In this document: positions 1 to 8,156 of the stretch, one piece after another
Numbering within the stretch: the first letter of the stretch is position 1
How the letters are laid out: the number at the start of each line of letters is the position of its first letter
Source: Desulfobacteraceae bacterium
Lineage (GTDB): Bacteria; Desulfobacterota; Desulfobacteria; Desulfobacterales; ETH-SRB1
Assembly: GCA_030593145.1 (NCBI GenBank)
Contig: JAUVHU010000019.1
Span: 1 to 34,742 of the forward strand
Direction of reading: 5' to 3'
DNA length: 34,742 nucleotides
The notes under the pieces: generated by a model
The model's database searches: none
What the model was told of the DNA's origin: nothing
The model's input: the letters and a program-made list of their open reading frames with translations, nothing else
Program-made: the position numbers and the translations under genes

Positions 1-1193
1 AACGGTTCATCCCCACGCCTGTGGGGAACATCAGCATCAAGATCAGATTCAACCGATCCAATGCGGTTCATCCCCACGCCTGTGGGGAACATAACCCCTG
101 CATTTATATCTAAAAACCAAGATCCGGTTCATCCCCACGCCTGTGGGGAACATACATTCTGAAGCTGACCACGCTCAGGGAAAAGCGGTTCATCCCCACG
201 CCTGTGGGGAACATTGTTTTATCTACACATACTCGCATGGTTTACTCCGGTTCATCCCCACGCCTGTGGGGAACATTGCCTGAAAGTTGTTAGTGATAAT
301 CTGTAATGCGGTTCATCCCCACGCCTGTGGGGAACATCGGCTACAATGACAGCGATTGAAACAGGCCCACGGTTCATCCCCACGCCTGTGGGGAACATAA
401 CTGTTTGCCGAAGGATTCGATCAAGAAAAACGGTTCATCCCCACGCCTGTGGGGAACATTCGATGGCTTCAACTTCTCGTTTTGAAATAACCGGTTCATC
501 CCCACGCCTGTGGGGAACATATCTTGCAATAGGGTATTTGGCCCGTTGTGAACGGTTCATCCCCACGCCTGTGGGGAACATATCTAACAATCTGGTGATA
601 AATAATGGTTGAACGGTTCATCCCCACGCCTGTGGGGAACATCTGCCATATGCCGTTGTCATATAAAATACATCCGGTTCATCCCCACGCCTGTGGGGAA
701 CATACCTATCAATAGCCTATCTTTTGCGTTGTGAACGGTTCATCCCCACGCCTGTGGGGAACATGAAGGTGCAGAGCCGTTAGATGCTGCAAATATTCGG
801 TTCATCCCCACGCCTGTGGGGAACATTATATATGCTAAACTACGAGAATATAAATAGACGGTTCATCCCCACGCCTGTGGGGAACATAAGACATATCTCC
901 ATGATCAATATAATTTCCACGGTTCATCCCCACGCCTGTGGGGAACATTCTAAGCGGTTCAAGCTTTTCCGGGAATTGTACGGTTCATCCCCACGCCTGT
1001 GGGGAACATCACAAAATGTTGGTTCAGCACTTAAACATCAACGGTTCATCCCCACGCCTGTGGGGAACATTCTATAGGATTGCCATCTGTCCCAATTCTT
1101 AACGGTTCATCCCCACGCCTGTGGGGAACATTCCCCATTTTACGGGCAAGATCAAACTGTTGTGCGGTTCATCCCCACGCCTGTGGGGAACAT
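1..1193 (-). CRISPR. Type I-E CRISPR array, leader-proximal part
   Basis: Twenty identical 29-bp repeats start at 3, 64, 125, 186, 248, 309, 370, 431, 492, 553, 614, 675, 736, 798, 859, 920, 981, 1042, 1103 and 1165. On the minus strand each starts ATGTTCCCC, has a CCCCAC/GTGGGG dyad, and ends GATGAACCG, as in the I-E repeat family. There are 19 complete spacers: sixteen of 32 bp and three of 33 bp (215-247, 765-797, 1132-1164). Two bases of another spacer lie at the left edge, so the array continues beyond the window. No repeat is degenerate, as expected at the leader end. Direction is set by the repeat orientation and by cas2 and the leader lying to the right, so crRNA is read leftward. Processing would be by the Cas6e encoded at 5412-6101. 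Confidence 0.99.
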
Positions 1194-1258
1194 ACTTCCT
1201 GGAACATATTGAAATCAGGAAGTTTTTTTTGTGGTCAAATTTTTACCGAAATTTTTCA

Positions 1259-1284
<26 letters not shown>
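1194..1284 (-). promoter_or_regulatory. CRISPR leader with repeat-proximal inverted repeat
   Basis: This AT-rich 91-bp stretch separates the cas2 stop from the first repeat. Directly against the repeat is a perfect 8-bp inverted repeat, ACTTCCTG at 1194-1201 and CAGGAAGT at 1216-1223, followed on the plus strand by eight T (1223-1230). The loop holds an IHF-like sequence on the minus strand (TTTCAATATGTTC, 1202-1214; two departures from the WATCARNNNNTTR consensus), 9-21 bp from the repeat, about where the IHF site lies in the E. coli I-E leader. The heptamer ATGTTCC, the start of the repeat, also occurs at 1201-1207. Leader function is inferred from position; the IHF match is imperfect. Confidence 0.8.
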
Positions 1285-2542
<1,258 letters not shown>

Positions 2543-2548
2543 TGGGAC

Positions 2549-3388
2549 TCACTTCTTTTTTTTACTCGACAGTCGTTTCCTGCTTTCAGTTTCGGTCAGA
2601 TAATTTCCTGAACTGACTACTTTTTTTCCGGTTTCAATTTCCAGATTTTCACGAGCGTTACCGGCAATCTTTCCACCTTTTCGGGCGGCTGTTGTATTTT
2701 CACCAAAACCTTGAGCATCTTTTTCCCTGGCAATCTCAGTAGTGGAAGCCTCACCCAGCATAGAAAAGATCAATTCCAAATCAGTCATATGATCGCGAAG
2801 GTTCTCACGTCTCAGTCCTTTCAGATTTTTATATTCCGAAGGCGTAAGCCCGAAAGCTGCTTTGGAAATTTCCGCAGTGAGGATGGCGTATTCAGGGTCT
2901 TTTTCAATACCGCGTTTCTGCCATTCATCCGTTAATGCATCCCGAACGGCAATACCCCGCATCCGTTTTTCTATCCATGCTTCCGAATACCCCTTAGCCT
3001 GGTAAATGGCCCTGGTACGCTTACTTGCCAGCTCTGGATCCTCAATCTCCTGAACCCGCTCGTAACCGACCTTGGCCAACCAGCGTTTAAAGGGTTCGGC
3101 TTTTGGTGAAGGAATAGACTGGATGATGCGAAAAACGCCTTCGGTGTTGGAAACATCCGTCATGTATTTCTTACCGTCACTTGATTCCAACTTCAGTTGT
3201 CGACAAAATGTCGACAACTGGACTCCGCTTGATGCCACCTCTCTTTTTTTCATGCGATACCAATAATCTCGCGGTTTACTACTGTCTGTCAAAGCAGCAA
3301 TCACATCCACAACAGCAAACCACCATTCATTATTATGAAGAGTTCGCCTAATTTCTTTACCCTTAAAAACAACCAGTTTGTTTTCCAT
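2549..3388 (-). CDS. dinD: DinD-like BRO-N domain protein embedded in the cas operon
   Basis: The 279 residues match the DNA-damage-inducible protein D family (E. coli DinD is about 274 residues). Residues 5-105 form a BRO-N antirepressor-type domain (EWWFAVVDVIAAL; TDVSNTEGVFRIIQSIPS). Residues 218-265 carry the DinD-type tail (TEIAREKDAQGF; ARKGGKIAGNA; ETGKKVVSSGNYL). The C-terminus is strongly basic. E. coli DinD is SOS-induced and has been reported to inhibit RecA activities; whether this protein does so is unknown. The gene has a plausible ribosome binding site (AGGGGG, six bases before the ATG), starts 58 bp after cas5e and ends 6 bp before cas1. No CTGT-N8-ACAG LexA box was seen upstream. 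It occupies the place where cas6e normally lies. The family call is confident; a role in CRISPR is inference. Confidence 0.85.
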   Translation of the reverse strand: MENKLVVFKGKEIRRTLHNNEWWFAVVDVIAALTDSSKPRDYWYRMKKREVASSGVQLSTFCRQLKLESSDGKKYMTDVSNTEGVFRIIQSIPSPKAEPFKRWLAKVGYERVQEIEDPELASKRTRAIYQAKGYSEAWIEKRMRGIAVRDALTDEWQKRGIEKDPEYAILTAEISKAAFGLTPSEYKNLKGLRRENLRDHMTDLELIFSMLGEASTTEIAREKDAQGFGENTTAARKGGKIAGNARENLEIETGKKVVSSGNYLTETESRKRLSSKKKK

Positions 3389-3446
3389 GTCTTGCCCCCT
3401 AAATCCGTTTCACCAATATCATGCCGCAGCCGAAAGCTTTTGTACA

Positions 3447-4184
3447 TTAGAGAAGCGATATCCCTTGTAATGTTCGCACTCTTCTTGGTGAAAACAACCT
3501 GTGTTCTGTGGCAAACGATACTGGTGTATCAGGGAGGGAGTCGCGTCCCTCGGCAAAGTTTTTCACTTCTTCCTGTCGGGTAAAAGATTTGAGCGACTTT
3601 TCTCCAATAAGGAGGCGTAGCGCATCGTCCCGATTATTTTTCAGCCCGGCAAAAACAGGGGATGATGGAATGCAGACTTTGCGACCTAACCAGATACCCC
3701 AGACAGGATTAATAAGAGCCTCGGCAATTTTTTTAAGCAATGATGATGTTCCCTCAAGTAAAACTCCAAAGGACGCATCAGTGAGATACTGCCGGTGAGT
3801 CAGAACTGCAAGGGATTGACCGCCTTTTTGCCTTGGCTTCCCATCTCCGGCTGACACCGTAATACATCCACGCTCAGCAGGATTATTAGGATCATAGCCT
3901 CCTCCAACAGTATGGTAGTCTTGCAGCCGTCGAACCGGTAGTTCTTTTTTAACTCCAGCTCGGGGAATGGCGATAGCTGTCATCCTCACCATTCCGAAAG
4001 AAGATAAAAAATCCTGTTCCTTTTCGCTTCCACGCGGAAATCCGAGTGCTGCACAGCACATCCCGGCTATGCCACTTTTTGTCGGCATCAAACCGGTATT
4101 GCGGCGGTTGTACTGGCTGTCAAACCCCCAGGATTGGAGAGGGCCTTCCAGACGAAGGGCCAGAAAACTTTTATCAGATGACAT
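3447..4184 (-). CDS. cas5e: Cascade subunit Cas5e (CasD)
   Basis: Cas5e caps the 5' end of the crRNA in the Cascade surveillance complex. The 245-residue product opens with the family hallmark (LALRLEGPLQSWGFDSQY), then MPTKSGIAGMCCAALGFPRG and, in the middle, LPVRRLQDYHTVGGGYDP. It is slightly longer than E. coli CasD (about 224 residues). The ATG at 4184 overlaps the end of cas7e by 11 bases, as expected for two subunits made together. Confidence 0.95.
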   Translation of the reverse strand: MSSDKSFLALRLEGPLQSWGFDSQYNRRNTGLMPTKSGIAGMCCAALGFPRGSEKEQDFLSSFGMVRMTAIAIPRAGVKKELPVRRLQDYHTVGGGYDPNNPAERGCITVSAGDGKPRQKGGQSLAVLTHRQYLTDASFGVLLEGTSSLLKKIAEALINPVWGIWLGRKVCIPSSPVFAGLKNNRDDALRLLIGEKSLKSFTRQEEVKNFAEGRDSLPDTPVSFATEHRLFSPRRVRTLQGISLL

Positions 4185-5385
4185 GATTCACCACCTCATC
4201 AAGAAAGGATTTTATGCTAACATCTGGAATAGCTTTTTCAAAGACCGCTTCAATTCCCCAGGTTTCGTCGAGTTTTGTATACTCTGATTTAAGCAGATCA
4301 ACTGATTTGGCAGCATATCCCTGTGATGAACGAACCGGAATTTCAAAGGCGTTGACCAGTTGAACCGGATGTCCTTTTTCCCGCACAACGCCAAGCACAT
4401 AGACCGGAAGTGTATTGCCGTTCATGCTGTTCTTGCGGGCTCCGGGAATGGCCTTGACAGTTGCTTCTACAAATGTTCGTATTACCGACTGTCTTTCTCC
4501 AATGGTAAGCGCGCCAAGGTGTTCTTTGTCCGCTAACATGTCGAGATTGAGAGCGGCAAAGCGGTAGTAAGTTGCGGAATTAAACTCCAAGGTGCTGGTC
4601 ATACCTGCGCCGGATTCTTCTTTAGATTGCAAATCATCTACAGCAGCAAAGAAATCGATTTCATTGTCAACCTTATGTGTTGAAAGGGCATGAGAAAACA
4701 TGGAGGCAGCTTCGACGGTCAAAGAGTGGTCGTTGGCAACCATACGTCCAAAGAGAGCGATATCTGCCGCATCCTTTAATTGAGCCGACTTTATAGCTGC
4801 TTTAATAGTCTTATTATTAAAGGCTTTCAATAGAACTTTTTTGTTCTTTTCTATTTGCTTCTCCAAGCTTTCAAGTTCCTTCTTTGCCTTTTCTTGTCCC
4901 TCTTTATTTTTATCAATATCTTTCAAGCTTTCTTTATGAGTCTCAACAACATTTAAAGAACTCACAACTGTTTCAGCGAATTTCTTAATGTCATCCGTAA
5001 TTGCATCAGCAATCGCATCATATTCTGCATCGGAGAAAAACATCAGCGTCTTAATCTTTTTAAAGCCATCGCTATCGTTCTTTGAATCTAATGTTTCAAC
5101 GATACCGGCAACCTGCTCAGCAATAATAACGGCAACATCTTTCGCAATACCTTTGCTTTCAAGTTTGGTTGTTAGTTCATAAACCATACGCCTGGATCGG
5201 TTTCCTTTAAATAGTGAGGAGTCCATCTCCTTTGCCATCTCCCGAATCGCCCGCTTCCATGACTGGCTTGATACCCGCGCCCTCTGAACGCCTCCAAAGA
5301 TCGCTGTCTTGGGTGAATTGAGATCGTCACGGTTGAGGCAGGCCACGGGGACGGATTGAATAATATGCAGTTCCAAATGTTTCAT
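4174..5385 (-). CDS. cas7e: Cascade backbone subunit Cas7e (CasC) with charged helical insertion
   Basis: Cas7e forms the helical filament that holds the crRNA spacer. The 403-residue product starts with the family signature (LELHIIQSVPVACLNRDD, then GGVQRARVSSQSWKRAIRE at 32-49). It also has the conserved STLEFNSATYYRFAALN near 264-280 and PGARKNSMNGNTLP near 314-326. It is about 40 residues longer than E. coli CasC (about 363). The excess is a Lys/Glu-rich, probably coiled-coil segment at about 148-190, just before the conserved helix bearing LFGRMVA. The start has a strong ribosome binding site (AAGGAG, seven bases before ATG). The gene lies 26 bp after cas6e. Confidence 0.96.
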   Translation of the reverse strand: MKHLELHIIQSVPVACLNRDDLNSPKTAIFGGVQRARVSSQSWKRAIREMAKEMDSSLFKGNRSRRMVYELTTKLESKGIAKDVAVIIAEQVAGIVETLDSKNDSDGFKKIKTLMFFSDAEYDAIADAITDDIKKFAETVVSSLNVVETHKESLKDIDKNKEGQEKAKKELESLEKQIEKNKKVLLKAFNNKTIKAAIKSAQLKDAADIALFGRMVANDHSLTVEAASMFSHALSTHKVDNEIDFFAAVDDLQSKEESGAGMTSTLEFNSATYYRFAALNLDMLADKEHLGALTIGERQSVIRTFVEATVKAIPGARKNSMNGNTLPVYVLGVVREKGHPVQLVNAFEIPVRSSQGYAAKSVDLLKSEYTKLDETWGIEAVFEKAIPDVSIKSFLDEVVNHVI

Positions 5386-5411
5386 GGTTATTCTCCTTAT
5401 TGATTATTTGT

Positions 5412-6101
5412 TTACATTTTTATCGGTGCCAGCAGAAGCAGTCCGAAGCCGAAGCTTTTGGCGCCGCCGATACCGGATTGATAGGTTTCGATAAACTTTT
5501 CCTGATCTGTTACTTCCAGAGTCCCGCGAAACTGAACACCTCCGTGATAGCCTGATTGCTCTTTCTTGCGAAAATAATGTTCCACCATTGGACTAATTTC
5601 GAGCGGTTTATTTTCTACAATTCGAAACCCACCAAGCACATCCAGTCCAGTGTCCTTATCCCGACACCTCACTTTGCCTTTATGAATAAGCCAGGCATGC
5701 AGCTCGTCCTGTTTAACCAAAGGAACGCGCTTGCCTTGCTTTCGTTTTCCATTGGGTAGCAGCAAGGTTTCTCCATTAGGTCCTCGCTGCACGACTGTTT
5801 TTACAGGGTTCGCCCGCAGGTCAAAGGCGTAGTATTGGTGAGTGAGGAACGAGGCGGCAATCTCGTTGAGGGCAAAGCCGTCAAGGGGACACCAGTGCGG
5901 TCGTTCCGGTTTTCTCTTTGCCAGAACCCATATCCGAAAAGCGCCTTCAAGTTGATCAATTCGCGTCAGAAAGTCTCGTTTAGCATCTGGTTCATTGGGA
6001 AAACACTCTTCCCATAACTGCTTGTGCCAGGCGTAGTTGTCTAATATGCCTTCGGTACGAGCGGTTTCCGCATCAATTTCTAAACGAGCAAGCCAGTTCA
6101 T
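5412..6101 (-). CDS. cas6e: crRNA-processing endoribonuclease Cas6e (CasE)
   Basis: Cas6e cuts the pre-crRNA within each repeat and stays bound to the 3' hairpin. The start chosen is the ATG at 6101 (MNWLARLEID), overlapping the cas11 stop as ATGA and preceded by GAGGAGG, giving 229 residues. The conserved NYAWHKQLW has a histidine at position 26, matching the catalytic His26 of Thermus Cse3. The C-terminal glycine-rich RNA-binding loop is visible (GIGGAKSFGFGLLLLAP). An 18-residue upstream extension lies inside cas11 and is rejected. In most I-E loci this gene follows cas5e; here it precedes cas7e. Confidence 0.96.
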   Translation of the reverse strand: MNWLARLEIDAETARTEGILDNYAWHKQLWEECFPNEPDAKRDFLTRIDQLEGAFRIWVLAKRKPERPHWCPLDGFALNEIAASFLTHQYYAFDLRANPVKTVVQRGPNGETLLLPNGKRKQGKRVPLVKQDELHAWLIHKGKVRCRDKDTGLDVLGGFRIVENKPLEISPMVEHYFRKKEQSGYHGGVQFRGTLEVTDQEKFIETYQSGIGGAKSFGFGLLLLAPIKM

Positions 6102-6586
6102 TTGTCCTCCTCGGCGCCAAGCGTTGCGCCCTGTGCCCAGAAAGCACTCGCCCATTCGGTTTTGGTACGATCGCCCCAGAATTTCATATCCAAAATAAGT
6201 TTTTCATAGTTAACCGGGATGCTCTGTGATTTTGCTATAAGAACCAATCGAAGAACGCGACCATGCAATTCGCTTTTTTCGGCGGTAAGCAGATGCTGGA
6301 ATCGCCGCTCGGTCGATGTCAACTTGCTGTCATCGCTTCGTTTATCACCCCGCTTTTGTTCGATTGCTTTGCAGGTGGCGCCAAAATTCCCGGTGGATGT
6401 CTCTTCGGGATGGGTAGCGAAAAGTCCGGCAATATATGCAAAATCATCGTCTTTGATTGCAATCCCAAGACGATACAATGCAGGCCAGGCGCGGTGTTTT
6501 TTGTTGTCCACAAGTATGCACCGGAGGTTGGCCATTATCCCCCGATTATCTTTGTTCTTGCGGAGTCGTTCGAGAAGCTGGCTCAT
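6098..6586 (-). CDS. cse2: Cascade small subunit Cas11 (Cse2/CasB)
   Basis: This 162-residue, mostly helical protein is the small subunit present twice in Cascade, where it stabilises the target and displaced strands. It is close to the E. coli CasB length of 160. Family features are the basic helix ERRFQHLLTAEKSELHGRV near 90-108 and the C-terminal segment with WGDRTKTEWASAFW. The ATG overlaps the cas8e stop by four bases (ATGA) and has GGAGG upstream inside cas8e. The stop overlaps cas6e in the same way. Confidence 0.93.
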   Translation of the reverse strand: MSQLLERLRKNKDNRGIMANLRCILVDNKKHRAWPALYRLGIAIKDDDFAYIAGLFATHPEETSTGNFGATCKAIEQKRGDKRSDDSKLTSTERRFQHLLTAEKSELHGRVLRLVLIAKSQSIPVNYEKLILDMKFWGDRTKTEWASAFWAQGATLGAEEDK

Positions 6587-8145
6587 ACTTTCACCTCCGT
6601 GGTTTCATTGATATCTGTTTTAGGCTTATCGCGTGTTACTGTCAATTTCTGCCATCCTTTGGCAAAAGCTCGCATATGTCGAGGAGTCTCCTGCCCGCAG
6701 GAAATGCGATAAGCCTCACAGGCAGAAGAAAAGAGCATTTTTCTCCATACCTCACGATTGGGAATGGCAGCATCTGTTCCGATGGCTTCAATATGGCTCA
6801 TCAGGAGTTGTAGATTTTTTTCGACGGTGGTCCAATAATGGCTGGTGGCAATAGAGTGCAATTTAGATTTCAATGTCCATTTGCCAGGTCCAGCCCCTTT
6901 CAACCTGCCTTCCCAGCCAACGTCGATTTCTTGTCTATATCCTTCAATCGCCCACCCCAGTCGATTTGCCCATGATTCAGCTATTTTGACCTCAGATTCA
7001 TAGCTTGCGGTTCCTTTGTTTGTACGAAGTGGGGGTGGGATGTGAAAGACTGATTCTACCACATCAACAATCGTTGCTTTATCACGTGCCAATGCAGCAA
7101 CAATCAGATCACATCCTTTTCCATCCTGAATGGCACGAAGGGACAAAGGACCGCCAGACCCTTCTGTATTCCGCTTAACAACGACTGCCGAAAGTTCGCG
7201 CCAAAGTGCCTTTGTTGGCCGATATGAAAGTATCGACCGTTCTTCTTGTCTGATCACCACAGTTGCCGTTGGTTCTTGGGGGAATCCATCAGTAAATGAC
7301 GGATATACCAAACCATCGCCTAACAACATTCGCTCACAAGACGGATGTATACGGATAAGTCGTGTTATCGGCACCAATCGCCCTACATACGTTGCTGTTG
7401 CATTTTCAACCATGGCTGAAGCAGCCGTCGAAGTCGGCATCATTTCCCACACTGGTTTTCCGAAATCCCGCTTTCCGTAGCTAATCAAAATATCCTCATG
7501 GGTTGGCAAATTGAGGTGTATCGTTTTCAAAAGATCTGTTCCTCGCAAAAAAGCATGAATCATGGAAGCAGGCACACAAGGACCATCCTTTGATGATTTT
7601 CCGCTTTGTTTACCGTTCCAATAAACCTGGGAAATCAGCCCACCTGGTGAAAAACATTGAAAGGTTAACATTGAGAGAAGTGTCTCACTAAGGGCAATAC
7701 TCCTGTTTTTACTTAGTCCGCTATGATCAAAAAGCGTCGCATTATTTCCTGTCGCAAAGGAAAAGTTGAGTTTTGAAATTGGTGTCCAATCCTCTGTGGG
7801 AGCTTGTGGATTTTCACCTTCCACAGTTTTTGAAAGTCCAGCCACTTGTAACCACGGCTTTTCTTTGTGAAACAACTCAAACGAATCTTTCCAATCTGTC
7901 AGGTACTTCTGCACCGCCTCAGGCAATTGTTCCGGCACATTGCGCCATTCATCGTAATCCTTTGGACCGTTCAGCACGGCATGGGCGACACAAAGAAAGA
8001 GCCGCATCAGAGCAACCCGTTCATGGGGGCGCACCGCCAGATCGACAAACTGCTCACCTTTGGCAAGCACATCACACAGACTTGCCATGTCTGGTTTGCC
8101 GGAAGGGGTTACTACAGGTATCCACGGGTCAAAGGCAACATTCAT
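6583..8145 (-). CDS. casA: Cascade large subunit Cas8e (Cse1/CasA)
   Basis: Cas8e recognises the PAM and recruits Cas3 after R-loop formation. The product is 520 residues against about 502 in E. coli. It begins MNVAFDPWIPVVTPSGK, the typical Cse1 N-terminus, and contains LTFQCFSPGGLISQVYW and LMSHIEAIGTDAAIPNREVW, the latter in the C-terminal helical bundle. The start is ATG at 8145 because AAGGAG lies five bases upstream. A TTG at 8160 in the same frame includes the ribosome binding site and is not used. It lies 11 bp after cas3 and overlaps cas11 by four bases. Confidence 0.95.
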   Translation of the reverse strand: MNVAFDPWIPVVTPSGKPDMASLCDVLAKGEQFVDLAVRPHERVALMRLFLCVAHAVLNGPKDYDEWRNVPEQLPEAVQKYLTDWKDSFELFHKEKPWLQVAGLSKTVEGENPQAPTEDWTPISKLNFSFATGNNATLFDHSGLSKNRSIALSETLLSMLTFQCFSPGGLISQVYWNGKQSGKSSKDGPCVPASMIHAFLRGTDLLKTIHLNLPTHEDILISYGKRDFGKPVWEMMPTSTAASAMVENATATYVGRLVPITRLIRIHPSCERMLLGDGLVYPSFTDGFPQEPTATVVIRQEERSILSYRPTKALWRELSAVVVKRNTEGSGGPLSLRAIQDGKGCDLIVAALARDKATIVDVVESVFHIPPPLRTNKGTASYESEVKIAESWANRLGWAIEGYRQEIDVGWEGRLKGAGPGKWTLKSKLHSIATSHYWTTVEKNLQLLMSHIEAIGTDAAIPNREVWRKMLFSSACEAYRISCGQETPRHMRAFAKGWQKLTVTRDKPKTDINETTEVKV

Positions 8146-8156
8146 ATCTCCTCCTT

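Noticed and set aside
3389-3446. LexA box controlling the DinD-like gene
   Set aside because: No CTGT-N8-ACAG or close variant is present in the 58-bp gap; other LexA types cannot be excluded.
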